Shown here: piece after piece, positions 52,600 through 64,000 of the stretch
How positions within the stretch are numbered: position 1 is the stretch's first letter
How the letters are laid out: each line of letters starts with the position of its first letter
From: Allodiplogaster sudhausi
Taxonomy: Eukaryota; Nematoda; Chromadorea; Rhabditida; Diplogasteridae
Assembly: GCA_945643635.1 (NCBI GenBank)
Contig: CALZFC010000030.1
Span: forward strand, 2,696,001-2,760,000
Length of the DNA: 64,000 nt
Reading direction: 5' to 3'
The notes under the pieces: model-generated
Database searches by the model: none
Told to the model about the DNA's origin: nothing
What the model saw: the letters and a program-made list of their open reading frames with translations, nothing else
Program-made: the position numbers and the translations under genes

Positions 52600-52604
52600 C
52601 TCTT

Positions 52605-52681
<77 letters not shown>

Positions 52682-52696
52682 TTCTCTCTCCCTCTT

Positions 52697-52752
<56 letters not shown>

Positions 52753-52826
52753 TTTCTCTCTCACTGAAAGAATAGCGCTTATTCATTGTTAGCCAAAGAT
52801 AGTCATCGCAATCCTTTTCAAACTTT
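51403..52826. other. Gene-free stretch
   Basis: No exon supported. Dispersed-repeat sequence (GAAATCTCACATAATTTTTCG) near 51944, GA tracts at 52157-52272 and a CT tract at 52546-52765. Confidence 0.45.
52546..52765. repeat. CT-rich microsatellite
   Basis: About 220 bp of CTCTCT and CTCTTT units; the long Ser-Leu and Arg-Glu open frames across it are artefacts. Confidence 0.95.
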
Positions 52827-53545
52827 TCAATGCGTTCTAATTTTTTTGTCTGTATATGAAAGTGTTCTCCTCCAGAAACGGAGGGCGGAAGCACACGGCT
52901 TCGGGATGCCTTTCTCTGGTGTGCTGTGTTGCTTGGCAGCAAAGTGCACCGTTCCGCTTTTTCGCTTTGCCCGCACAGCGCTGCTCGCTTTCCACAGAAT
53001 CGCGCTCTTGTCACATTCTTGAATCAGTTCGTGCCCCTCGGCATCGCCTCGTTCCCACTCATCAGTGATAAGAAAATGGAATGTCCATTGGAATGTTTTG
53101 GCGTGTCGATTGCAGAGCCATTTGAAGAACATCCGTCTTGATCTGGTCATTGGTCAGTGGACAGTTCAGCCATCTCTCACCGCTTCCACTGCCTTGTTCA
53201 TTTTCGCTGATTGTAAGAGGATTCTGAGTCATGAGAAAATGCCAGCCGAGCTCATTCTCAGATTCAATAAGTAAAGTCTCTTCTGGAAATCTCCAAACAA
53301 TTTCGTCAACCTTTCCACGGTCTCTAGAAGTTAATGACCCCATCTTCTTGGGTGGGATTGACAATGAGTTGCGATGTGCACGTCAACCTTGATACGGTGA
53401 CCATGAGCTTGCTCATTAGCATGACTCTGTTCTCGATCGGGTATCGAAATCACCTGGATTTTTCGATTTTTCCAAGAACTCTTTGCCCACTCTTCTCACG
53501 CAATCCGAGAAAAATCCTCCGTCTCCATCGCTCTTCAATAAAACT
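52827..53545 (-). pseudogene. Unrecognised minus-strand gene with a frame switch
   Basis: An exon at about 53458-53545 reads LLKSDGDGGFFSDCVRRVGK and ends at a GTGATT donor. Downstream, one frame (53065-53350) reads IVWRFPEETLLIESENELGW and CPLTNDQIKTDVLQMALQ and stops at 53062. An overlapping frame then continues (HFLITDEWERGDAEGHELIQ, ending at 52829). Both halves look like protein, and no intron of usable length separates them, so a +1 shift between about 53070 and 53110 is likely. The first exon does not join the next in phase either. I read a decayed gene or retrocopy; the family is unknown. Confidence 0.4.
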
Positions 53546-53599
53546 CTAAATAAAACGCGACATAAGCGTTCTTGCCCCTTTCACACACAAAAAAAAACA

Positions 53600-54180
53600 T
53601 TTACAAAACTGCGCCGAGTGGGAACGTTCAAAGGAACAAAAGACAGCTTCTTCTCGCAACTCTAAGAAGCTCTTTTCTTTCTATAGCAGCCGCCTTAAAG
53701 AGAAACCTACATATGTATATATATATATGTATATATGTATGTAGCATCGCTCTTTTATCTTTTATTCAGCAAAATAGTTGCAAGTGTCGACGAAAAAGTC
53801 GAACTCTTTGCCCGTCAATTTGCATCCTCTTTCACTAATGTTCCCTCTTCGCCGCCGCCTCCTTTTCAGAAGCAACGCAACTGCCAGTTTTGACTTTTCC
53901 TCGTCTCTTCACAAGATTTTGCTAATTCAGCCTTTATTCCGTATGCGTTTCCTAAAGGTATACTGAAGATTCGATTGCCATTCCTTTGTCCATTCATTCT
54001 CCATAATATTCAATGGTTCCTGCCTGAGCGCTTGGAAAGCAGCATTTATTCGTCTTCTCTTTTAAAAAGAAAGACCCATTTCTACCGACACATTTTTCTA
54101 AAGTTTTTGAAAAGATTATTTGTTAAGAGATTTCTTCCCACCGCAGACGAAACCAATTGCTCACACCACTTCAACATGGC
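53600..54180 (+). mobile_element. Decayed LINE-type reverse-transcriptase fragment
   Basis: In shifting plus-strand frames there are pieces typical of non-LTR retrotransposon ORF2 around the reverse-transcriptase N terminus. They are NSKKLFSFYSSRLKEKP (about 53663-53711), VDEKVELFARQFASSFTNVP (about 53785-53844), WKAAFI followed by KKKDPF (about 54036-54080) and FSKVFEKII (about 54090-54117). The order and spacing match the family pattern, but stops and frameshifts are frequent, so it is inactive. No second end or target duplication was found. Confidence 0.55.
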
Positions 54181-54553
54181 AACCGAGCCATGCGATTCGC
54201 AATCTACGTAATACGTAACAGAATGCAAGCTAGGAATTGGAGCAACGATTATACATTTTTTTTTATCAAATAACATCCGCTTCTTCTCTATGTGTACCAA
54301 TGACCACCTTTTACGATTACAATATACCATTACACGTATCCTTCATTCCTGCTCTCAGCTCGTTTGCATAGGCATTGTTTACCTTGGCATTGCATTCATA
54401 GTCATTCTCCGGTTGGTTGCTCATCGTGAGCGGTTGGCTTCGTTCATTGTTGGCGTGGAGATGGCCTTTTGTGTAGGTGATAAGTCCTGTTTAAAGACGA
54501 ATCGCCCTCCCCTCGTTCGTTCACATCTTGCTCTTTTGTTCGCACAGAGTGTA

Positions 54554-57500
54554 ATGCGGCTATGGATGCGTCTTTCTGCGCTGGCCATTGCCGCAGCGCT
54601 CGTTTATCTCACGATCGTATGGCTCTCCATTCATCCTCCGCATCAATGGCAGCGAGGGGCCAGGGTTTAGGACCATTTAAATTTTGATTTATTAAATTGA
54701 TTAAAGATATAATATACTTTTTTTATTTACTTATTTTGACAGTCAAACATCTAGTAAGTTACTGTTCATTTGTCAGAAAGACTTTGGCTTCGACATCGCC
54801 TTGTCTGGCTACGATGACAGCAGGCGAGCCGCGAGCGAAGGACGCATACAAGAGTACAGCACGGTTCGCATTGCCTATTATTCACACACTCCTTTTATTG
54901 TGTTAACCACCTAGTAGCTCCTTTTAATTCGGAAAAAAATTTTTTTAACACTGATAAATAGTACTAGCCATTTAAAAGACAATACTGAAGCGAAGCTCTC
55001 ACCTCGCTCTTTTTTAAATTCTACTCCGATTATTACAGCAGTATTGTTGGCTAGAGGCCATTAAAAAAACAAGACGTAGTTAGACGGAAGAGTACGGAAA
55101 AGGAAAAACGTGGCACGGTACGAGATTGCAACGACACAGAAAAAATTCTATTGCGATCGCGAAATCGAAATACCAATACCATTGGGCAAAAAAACCGTTG
55201 AGAATGATTGTATTTTTTTCCTGCTTGCAGACTTGCCGAATTCCTCGCCTCGAGCAGAACTCATCAGAGATGAGCTCATTCTTCTCGGCCGATCCGCCGC
55301 TCGCGTGCGCGCGTGCCTTTCAGAAGAATTGGGCATTCGTCGACGATGACGGAAAGTTCACGCTCATCTCTGAAAGGTGCTGCTCTTTTTATGCGTAATT
55401 TCCTTAATTATCATCTTAATTTGTCCTTTCTTGTTTTAGAATTTCGAAAATAATTTTAGAAATTTATAACACTGTAATTTTCGTCATCGAAGTTTCCATA
55501 GATATCCTCGATAAAATTTCTTTTTTTTTTTGTTGATGTTGTGACAATTTCAAAACATTTTAAACTGCGGTAAATGAGAACGAGATTGAATTCAGGAAGA
55601 ATGCAAAGTGTGTTGCGCGTGCGATGAAGCGAGAGAATGACGACAGGACGAGTCTGCTCGCGCCTCGCGCCATCGAGCAAGGAATGCGGCTGCCGAGCGA
55701 CTTTGCACTCGTCGAGTGCACGCAAGGCAAGGAGAAGTGGTTCGCACTCTTTTTTTTTTGATAAATTAATCAATTTATGTATTTGTATGTTCGCCCTTCT
55801 ATGCTCTCATTTCAATTAATCATCACGAATCACATCATCATGTACTTTATAAGCTAAAATAAGAATAATAATGCTGACCATTCAAGTAGCGTCTCTCAAA
55901 AAACATGCAAGAATGCGCGAATTCAAAGCATGAGTTTTTTGGTTCCTTTAGGTAGTGAATCTTTGTAAATTGCTCTTTTAGAATGATCGCAACCTCTTTT
56001 TCTCAGGAATCTCAACATGTACTCAGTCGTCTCTTCTGCTGACCATGTGAAGGAGTTGAAGACAGTGAAGAAGCCAGCAGATGCGTCTGGCCTCTCAGTC
56101 TACATTCTAAGCTTTGACTCCATGAGCCAGATGACTTTCAGGTGTGCAAAATCCTTTTTTGTCATATTTTGATTCATTTAATCTGTTTTTTTAAATATAT
56201 ATTTATATATGGAATACCTAAATCAATGAATAACTAGCAGTAAATGAACATACAGACGCAAGCTACCGAAGACGGTTCGCTTCCTTGAACAGGAGATGCA
56301 AAGCGTCGTCCTCAACGGTTTTCGATTTTCCTTTTTTCTAAATTTGTTTGAATTCTTTTCTTGCAGTCTCATTAAACTTATAGCCATTCCTAAACTTATT
56401 ATTTGTGTTGATTAAGGATGAAATTATTTCTGCTCATTCGTCTAGGCTACAACATTGTCGGTGACGGCACACCGCAAGCATTCATTCCAATTCTGACCGG
56501 ACGCACCGAAGTGGAGATGCCGCTTACGAGGTTAGCATTTTAAATTTATGTTCGTTTATCAGATTTGTTTTTTTTTTCAATTTTCTTAATTGTGTTAAAG
56601 GTGTATAATTTTTTTTCTTTTTTTTAAAAAATAAATTGTAAAAAAAAAAGATTTAGACGCCGCTTTGCCAACGCCAGCTTCGTCAACGAGGTCTATCCCT
56701 TTGTCTGGCGCAACTTCTCCGATGCCGGCTACGCGACAATGTTTGCAGAGGATGACGCAGCATTTGGTTTTTATTTTTTTATTTATTTTTATTTTAGTCA
56801 TCTATTTATCAATTTGCCATAAGTAATTGTCTCAAAATGGTATTCTTCAAACTGAGACCACTATTGGCCTATGAATTCAGAAGAAAAGTTTTTATTAATA
56901 TTTATACATTTAAAAAAAAAACTTGCGCAAAAGATACGGAATATAATTCAAAGATATGAATATAAAGTAATGATACGTTATATCAAGTGCACGTACTGTA
57001 CATACAGTTTCAGGCGCATTTAACTATCGCCTCAAGGGATTCGGGCAGCAGCCGACTGATCACTACCTTCGTCCGTTTATCATCGAAAAGGAGCGTGCCA
57101 CTCACCGAAATCATCGAGAATGCGACGGAAGCGAGCCACAGCATCAGGTCAGTGAGTGAGGAAAAGAGAGAGAAAAAGAAACAGTGGGAGAAATAAGAGA
57201 GAGAGAGAAACAGAATGAGTGAGTATGAAAGAGAGAGAGAGAGAGAAAGAGAAAGAGAGTGTGAGAAAAAAAGAGAGAGAGAGATGATGGTGCTGATAAA
57301 TGGGCAAGAGATAAATAAGAGCGAAGGAAATGAATCAAATGCTATAAACGTATTTCACATCGGATTAAACAGTAGAGACCCTCAATCCGCTGTTTCAACG
57401 GACATTCACGTTTTTCCCCGTCAGTTACATTGTGCTCACCTCTCGTCCAGGGCTGGTTCCGCTACTCTCTCCAGTTCATGCGAGAGTACGCGACGGTTCC

Positions 57501-59930
57501 CCGCTTCGCTCTCCTTCATCATGGCATTCTTACACATGACGACGTCAATCGGGTTCTCTTCTACCTCTCTCCCTTTTGAGCTCCCTTATTAGAATACAAA
57601 ATTTGTTTAACTTTTGTCCAATTTTCCTTCAAATTCTGCTTGTTTTTATAATCATAAAACAACGTTAAATATTTTTAAAAATAATATTTTTTACCAAAAA
57701 TTAATTAATTAATAGGATTAATGCACAAGTTTATAAAATTAGGCATTTTGTAAAAAAAACATTGGGCCTAAAGCAATGCCCAGCGAATAATTCCTTGAAA
57801 TAACATACTTTATGTACAAATTCGTAGGTCGGCGCAATCGACGACGACTTTGTTGCTCATCTGAAGAAGATGAAGAAGGACGCCGCGTTCGAAGACGCCG
57901 CCGTCATTGTCATGGCAGACCACGGACACAGATTCGAACGCATTCGGGCAACGCATCAGGCAAACAATTCTCTCTCACTCTTCTCTCTCAATCTCTTTCT
58001 GTCTCTTCTCACTCTCTCGCTCTCTATCTCTGTCTTTCTCTCTCTTGCTACATATCCCTTTCTGACCGTATTTCAAAACATGCTTCACAGGGCCAGCTCG
58101 AAGAGCGTTTGCCGTTTTATTCCATTGCCCTGCCAGAAAAGTTCCGGAAGACAGAAGCAGGCAAAAAGGTGAGCAGATTGAAACTGTCCATTGTTTCTTC
58201 TGGTGAGAGTCATTCAATCAATCAAGAGGATTTTAAATTGATTCCAATTTATATCGATTAATCAGTAGCGATAAAATCCGTTGAGCTCAACGGATTATTT
58301 TTTGTCCTAACAATAAGGCCTACTCAAATCTGCGTGTGAATGCCGATCGCCTCTCGACTCCTTTCGATATCCACGCAACCTTCATGGACATTATCCATCT
58401 GCCAAAGGATTTCGCGACAGTTCAGGTTTGTATTGTATTGCTTTTTACTTCCAAAGATAAGTAAGCGTTATTATGTCAACTTTAAGTTATAAATCATATA
58501 AGTCTCTGATTAGTATGTTTTTTTTCAAAGATTAATAAGAATTATAATAATAACTTTACATTATAAATCATATGCATATAGATCTTTGATTTTTTTTTCC
58601 TTTTTTTAAAGAGTAATAAGAATAATTTTAAGAATAACTTTACATTATACATCATCTAAATCTCTGAATTGTAATTCTTTTTTAAAGAGTAATGAGAATA
58701 AGAATAATAATTTTAATAATAACTTTACATTATAAATCATATACATATGTAAATGATCCTGTTCGTCACCGAAGGATTCGTCCAAGCATCGCTCACTGTC
58801 TCTGCTGCGTCCGCTTCCGCCCGCTCGATCTTGCGCGCAGGCCGGCATCGACGCTCATTGGTGCACGTGCTTGGATTGGCAAGACGCGTCGACGTCGAGT
58901 GAGCGTCAAGTAAGACATAATTTATTGAATTCTGGTCAAAATAGACTTTGTCAACGTCATACTTTTTCAGAATTTTTTTTAATATAAAAAAAGATTCTGT
59001 TGAGAAAACTCAAGAAGAGCAAGATAAGGGTCAAGATTGCTGATTTAGCTTACACTTTACTTATGGCTGTCTATATGAAGTCTAGACATCCTTCTGTTTA
59101 TCTTTTCCCTCTCGCCTAGCTCGCCCTCTCGCTCGCGACCGCAATGGTGGCGGCGATGAATGATCTACTCGCGCCTGAGGCTGCCTCCTGCGCGCCGCTA
59201 CAGCTCAAGAAGCTGATTGAGGCCAAACGGTTATTCTCACTTTCTTCATCGCTTTCCAATCCTCTTTTTATTAGGGCGCATATGCACAATTTTGAAAAAG
59301 AACTTTCAAAGTCTAAACAATGTCAGAAACAGTAGTCGATGGGAAATATGTAAGAAGAAAAATATAAATTAATTAGTAGATCAATTAATCTCGAGTTGGC
59401 TCTCTTTGAGACTGACGACAAACTCGGCCGTTCTCTCATATAAGAAGGCAGCTGACCTGGACGGCTTCAAGCCGGATCTCTCCTCCAAGACCAAGTCATC
59501 GTTCGTGATCTACCAACTCAAGTTTGCCACGACGCCCGGACGAGCCATCTACGAAGCCACCGTCCGCTACGAGGAGGCCGACGGAAAAGTGTGGCTTTTG
59601 TAATTTTTTATATATTTTAGTTCATAATTAGGGCTTACATATATTTAATAAAACTGTTTGGGAATCTTTTTTTACACATACTTATGTTTAGTGCATTTTA
59701 TTAATAACTCATTTTGATCCACTTAATAAGTAAGATAAATTTCAATTTAAAAAAAATATATATAAATGTTTCTTTTAAATATATAAAATCAGTCGAAGAA
59801 GATCCGTCCGACCCTCCACATTGACTGGTCGACTCTGTCGCATATCAACCGCTACGGCGATGATCCGCACTGCGTCATCGGCCGCAACTTCTTCCTCGCC
59901 ACTTTCTGCGTGTGCCATGATCGTGTTTAG
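54554..59930 (+). CDS. DUF229 family protein (sulfatase/phosphatase-like fold), type II membrane anchor
   Basis: Seventeen exons with fully consistent phases give 664 residues. They are 54554-54664, 54777-54863, 55231-55376, 55596-55739, 56007-56141, 56256-56317, 56446-56530, 56657-56766, 57014-57147, 57451-57552, 57828-57959, 58091-58168, 58318-58425, 58775-58909, 59120-59229, 59411-59588 and 59793-59930. Residues 6-24 form a signal anchor (LSALAIAAALVYLTIVWLS). Family landmarks are TCRIPRLE (67-74), the metal-site-like SFDSMSQ (198-204), GYNIVGDGT (229-237), MADHGHRF (401-408) and THQGQLEERLPF. The cysteine-rich end has WCTCLDW, INRYGDDPHC and FCVCHDRV. DUF229 proteins belong to the alkaline-phosphatase superfamily and are expanded in nematodes; the substrate is unknown. 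The lumenal or extracellular location follows from the anchor. The intron after 57959 appears to begin with GC. Confidence 0.92.
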
Positions 59931-60574
59931 GGTGCAATTCTAATCGCATACTTTGTTGCTTTCGTTATTTCCTTTACAACTATCTTTATCGTATTTTTTC
60001 TACATTTTTGTTTCCATATATATTTTGTTTTTCCGGTGCCTTTTTTGCTGTGATAATAAGGTAGCATTTAATTTTTTTATATTTATTTTATTATTTTTCT
60101 TTGACTAATCACAGAGAAGCAGACATTGCCTTTGTGCTTCTCGAACTTGTTGATCTCCATGCCGTGTCACAAAATTAGACAGTCATGATTGCATTCCTAT
60201 TGCACACAATATAAAGTGATGATCTGATTTCTGTTGGTAATATTCATGTTCAGGCGCAAATATTTTTTACATGTATTACAATGGATACTTTAAATTTGTG
60301 TGAAAATTCCTCTGCTTACAGGTTAGGAATTTATCATACGTGAAGCGTGAAAAGCACTTATTAAACCCAGATTCAGGCAAGATTTGTAGATAATTATTTA
60401 AATGAACTAAAAAAATACACAATTCAATATCAGGACAACCAACATTAACGTACAGGGATACTATATGAAGCAATTAATATAAACCTTTTTTTACAATTTT
60501 ACCGCGCCGCCGACCTTTCAATTTTTGAGACATTTTTAAAGCTATTTTAGATCTTTTTTAAGTTCTTCTTTCTC
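59931..60574. other. Convergent intergenic stretch
   Basis: Lies between the 3' ends of the DUF229 gene and the minus-strand glycosyltransferase; AT-rich, no exon seen. Confidence 0.5.
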
Positions 60575-62367
60575 TTATGACGAAATATCCAAAATCCGGA
60601 TGACGTCATCGATCGATTTCGTCACGTTCACCACTGCGTTCGCGAGTCGCTCGACGCGCAGCTGAAGAGTGTCGCCCAATTCGTGCACCGGCGTGGAAGC
60701 GAGAAATGCGTGGCGAGTATATGAGACAGTCTAAATGAGTAAAAAAAAAACTAAATCCTTTTTGCCATGCGTGAGAGAGTACGTGATTTAGAGAGACGCA
60801 ACTACAATGTTCAGGAAAATTCAAATCGTGCCTAGAAACCGTATTTATAAAAACATTTTATACATATGGATGCAGTTTGATCCAGAATAGAAATGTCTAT
60901 ACCTGTTCGTAAATCTGGTCCGGTCGTACAACGCAGCGCGCCTGCTCGTCCTTACTGCTCTGAAGTTCTCGATTTCAATAGTTGTTATTGGGCAATCTCT
61001 CACTCTCTCTCTCACTCTCTCTGTCTCTTTATCTCTCTTTCGCACTTTTTGTCTCTCTCTCTCGCTTTAACTATCTCTTTCTCTAACTTTCCCTCTCCGA
61101 ACGCAATCAATCTCCGTTCTCCCCCCATTCCATCTAATCCATCCCACCCCCTCCTCGATGTCTCCCAGCAAGACTCGGAACGACGAGACGATGTGGCTGA
61201 ACGTGATTCGGCCGATGCCGTCGTGCACTCTCCCGCCGCCTGTCACCACGATGACTCGGTCAAGCTCGTGGATCGCCAGCCATCTACGTGGCAAATATTT
61301 ACAATATTTACAAATTTCTTACCAAAAAAAAGAAGTTTTTTTTAACAAAAATTGATGAGAACGACAATTTACTATAAATAACAATAACAATAATAATAAT
61401 ATATACATATATATTTTTTCACCTACTTTGTGCTTTTCGAATGCCGCGCCACGCACTGGTTGATGGCAGCGGAGCGTGCGAGGTGGTCGAGGCCAGGCAG
61501 CGGCAGCCAGAATGGCATCGAGTCGAGCAGGCTCAAGAGAGAAAGGAATGATGGAAAGAAGAGAATCAATGGATAAATTCAATCAATCGATTAAATATTC
61601 GTTAAATTCAGCCATCGATTATGATATTTTTTTAGAGAACATTGGGAGGAATGAATGTTCTAAATCTTTAAGAATGAGTGGCAATGAAGCGGGATTCAGA
61701 GTGAGATAGAGGGAGGGAGAGGGAGAAAAAGAGAAAGAGAGAGAGAGAGAGAGAGAGTAAGAGAGGGGAAAAGAGCGAGTGAGAGAGAGAGAGAGAAAAT
61801 TAGAGGAAACTTTTCGTCAGCGTAGTAGTCGAGGACAATTCTGATGTCTTCGTTGATCTCTCGCGGATCGTGGATGAGGGTGACAATTTGTGCGCCGATC
61901 TCTCTTGCCACTTCGAAGAATTGGACGAGTTCGAAGGGGGAAGGCTTCGGCTTGCCATCGGGAAGCCATGTGCAAATGGCTGAAAGAGAAGAAGCTCATT
62001 TCAAATGTCAAGGAGACTAATTCTTGAGATTTCCACATTTCATATATACCGTAATCAAACTCGTAGATCGGGTCCAACTCGTCTCGAAGCTGAACATCGT
62101 AGTCGACACTGAGATCAGTGCGCCCTCCGCGACGGCTGTCGAAGATTCCTGAGAAGAAAAAAATGAAGTCAGGCAAAAGAGCGCGAATTCAAACATGATT
62201 TATTTGCTCACCAATACTCTCGAGCGGCTCCGTCCAAGAACTCATGGCGAGACCATGTGCTAGGGCGCATTCGAGATAGTAAAGACGGTATTGAGGGGTG
62301 CGGTAGTCCGATTGGTCACACGCTGAGTCGCCGGCAAGCTCGTACCATGTTGTTCGCGTTTGCCCGG
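60575..62367 (-). CDS. Glycosyltransferase family 92 (DUF23) protein, 5' end incomplete
   Basis: Seven phase-matched minus-strand exons: 62212-62367, 62050-62148, 61811-61979, 61427-61531, 61148-61283, 60903-60959 and 60575-60730, giving 291 residues plus stop. Landmarks of GT92 are YELAGDSACDQSDYRTPQYR (accepted as the N-terminal region), ICTWLPDGKPKPSPFELVQFF, RIVLDYYADENLLD and AAINQCVARHSKSTKWLAIH. CVVRPDQIYEQTV, FLASTPVHELGD and a final IDDVIRILDISS follow. GT92 enzymes add galactose to glycans in the Golgi. The usual acidic DLDE-type motif after KW-A- is here ELDR (about residue 185), so metal binding may be altered. The first exon starts at an acceptor in phase 1; a possible upstream exon is at about 62940-63160. 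The exact end of the fifth exon has an alternative donor at 61172. Confidence 0.8.
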
Positions 62368-63676
62368 CTAAAATTGTTTTTAAGGAATATTTTTTTATAT
62401 TACAGTTATATGGTAGTCTCAACGACTTAAAAGCAGCACATGATTATATTATTTAAAACAATGGTTCTTTTCTATTCCATCTCGCTCCCTCTCCCTCTCT
62501 CTCTCTCTCGCTCTCTCTGTCTCTCTTTCTCTCCTCCGCTCCCTGCCACCTTCGTCATGCTTGCAGAGCATCGTTGGTTTTCGGTTGGCCAGCAGCAGAA
62601 ATCTCGTATCCCTCCGGCCCCCTCTTCTGTCGTGGACGACGAAGAGAGAGAAGACGCCCTCGGACACTTGGACATAGCGAGTCATTGGAAGAGGGAAAGA
62701 GGAAGAGGAGAAGAAGAGAGGGAGGAAGAGAAGAAGGAGGAGAAGGCAGAAGATTAGGAGGAGGAGCAGAGGAAGATTGACGCGAGGGAGGGGAGAAGGG
62801 CGGAAGGCGGCCATCGAGGAGTCGAGATGTGGAAGCTTCACGATATGCATGCGTGGAAAGGTGTAAAGGGACAGGGATGAGAGAGTGAAAGAGAGAGCGA
62901 TAAAGAGAGAAAGAGAGAAAATAGTGCATGCAAGGGAAAGGAGAGAGAGAAAAGAGGGAGAACGAGAAAGACAGAAAAGATATTGTTAGTAACTAGCGAT
63001 GCAACAATATCCTTCCGCTCAATCGACTGCCCGACTGAACCGAATGGACGGACGCAGCGGGGTGCTGAAGGTGGCAGCTGACGGATGCGGCCTTTCAGCC
63101 ACTCTCGAGTTCCAACGTTTTCGACAATAATAATATTTATAAGCTTTTTTTCGATTGCAGACAAAGACAATGACAGCATCATAACTTGTTAAATTCATTC
63201 GCTAAATGACTGTAAATATTAGAGTAAATCAGCATTGCACGTACATATGTATGTATGTATTGAGAAGTATGCATCTGTAAAAATTACCATCGCTACAAAT
63301 GAAGAAGTATTTATGAGCGAAATGGATGATTTTATTACAATTTTTTAATTGTTTATCTCTTGCTTCTGGGGAAATGGAAAAATTAAAATTGAATAAATTT
63401 GATAATGAAAGCGATGAGCTGACGTGAGTGGGACATGAAAAGAGAATCAAAGTGCTAGTCGCGTTTGTACTTTTTACATTCACTTTTTCAGTTCGTTTGA
63501 TGTTCTTACGCTCAATTTGAATAGAAAGTACATTTCATCAATCTCTGCAAACCACAAGAATTCCCATCATTCTCTTCGTTTGCACCCGCCGCGAGAGGTC
63601 GGCTCTCTCTTCTTCTCCTCTCTCCCTCCCTCTTTCTCTCGTTCCTCCCTATTTCTCTCACTCCCTCGTCTCTTCG
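62368..63676. other. Region upstream of the glycosyltransferase with possible exons
   Basis: On the minus strand, about 62940-63160 encodes VENVGTREWLKGRIRQLPPS and further residues with coding character and may be a 5' exon of the glycosyltransferase. At 62556-62757 both strands are open (plus strand: HRWFSVGQQQKSRIPPAPSS), so I do not choose. GA and CT tracts at 62485-62530 and 62880-62970. Confidence 0.35.
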
Positions 63677-64000
63677 ATGGTCGGCGAAAGAATTTTGGGC
63701 GGAATTGGTTAGGAATTTTTGTTTCTCGAATGTTTTCTAATTGCTAAAAAGGAAACAAAATTTTAATAATAAGAAAATATCTTTTTCAGGCCGTTTAAAG
63801 AAGAAGATCTTATTCTTCCGCGCCTCCGCCGAATCGGAGCAGCCGCATGCGCCTCCTCCGGCCGCGGCTCCTCCTCCGCCTCCGCCTCCGCAGACTCACG
63901 CGCCCCCGACTCCGACGCCGACCGAGGACAAGAGCACCCGGAGCTGCAAAGGGTCTCCTTTCTGGTTTAAAGGAGGGCGATCGCCGAAAAATTATGTGAT
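63677..64000 (+). CDS. Proline-rich protein, 5' part only
   Basis: Exon 63677-63707 (MVGERILGGIG) joins in phase 1 to an exon from 63790 that is still open at the window end. The second exon reads RLKKKILFFRASAESEQPH, then a Pro/Ala-rich stretch (APPPAAAPPPPPPPQTHAPP) and TEDKSTRSCKGSPFWFKGG. GC content is far above the surroundings. No domain is recognised; the rest lies outside the window. Confidence 0.55.

Noticed and set aside
62556..62757. Plus-strand gene reading HRWFSVGQQQ
   Set aside because: Minus-strand frames of the same stretch are equally open and a GA tract follows; there is no basis to choose.

Overview
The window looks like a piece of nematode nuclear genome, probably a chromadorean. 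Every gene I can reconstruct is broken by short-to-medium spliceosomal introns. Several coding starts sit 0 to 10 nt after a 3' splice-site-like TTNCAG or TTNTAG, as expected for spliced-leader trans-splicing. The families are ones expanded in nematodes: Srg/Srv-type chemoreceptors, a tau-tubulin-kinase-like kinase, a DUF229 protein, a GT92 (DUF23) glycosyltransferase, and a putative ET-module membrane protein. I saw no rRNA, tRNA, CRISPR array or prokaryotic operon. The non-coding DNA is AT-rich and full of GA/CT and TAA microsatellites, MITE-like elements and small dispersed repeats. All gene models were built by eye from reading frames, splice sites and phase matching; no database search was possible.

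Layout. 0.9-8.8 kb: two tandem seven-transmembrane chemoreceptor genes; the first is intact, the second has an in-frame stop. 10.6-20.8 kb: a tandem cluster of tiny secreted cysteine proteins of two unrelated types (called A and B here), interleaved, with orphan exons, lost stops and a missing splice acceptor; this is the most unusual region. 21.5-25.7 kb, minus strand: a complete 14-exon casein-kinase-1/TTBK-like kinase whose eighth intron is filled with a 44-bp minisatellite that copies the exon's own 5' splice site. 26.8-34.2 kb: lysine/glutamate-rich coiled-coil genes on both strands, flanked by inverted repeats. 34.7-36.7 kb: small unrecognised exons. 38.0-45.0 kb: two tandem NAD(P)-dependent epimerase/reductase genes; the first is intact and the second carries a frameshifting 11-nt deletion and a nonsense codon. 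46.9-51.4 kb: a single-pass membrane protein. 52.8-54.2 kb: a broken minus-strand gene and a decayed LINE reverse-transcriptase fragment. 54.6-59.9 kb: a complete 17-exon DUF229 gene. 60.6-62.4 kb, minus strand: a GT92 glycosyltransferase. 63.7 kb to the end: the 5' part of a proline-rich protein.

How the genes relate. There is no operon-like functional unit. The dominant theme is local tandem duplication followed by decay (receptors, A/B cluster, epimerases, a kinase exon). A second theme concerns introns: at least nine of roughly 95 phase-consistent introns appear to start with GC instead of GT, some introns are filled with or bounded by dispersed repeats, and one minisatellite multiplies a splice donor.
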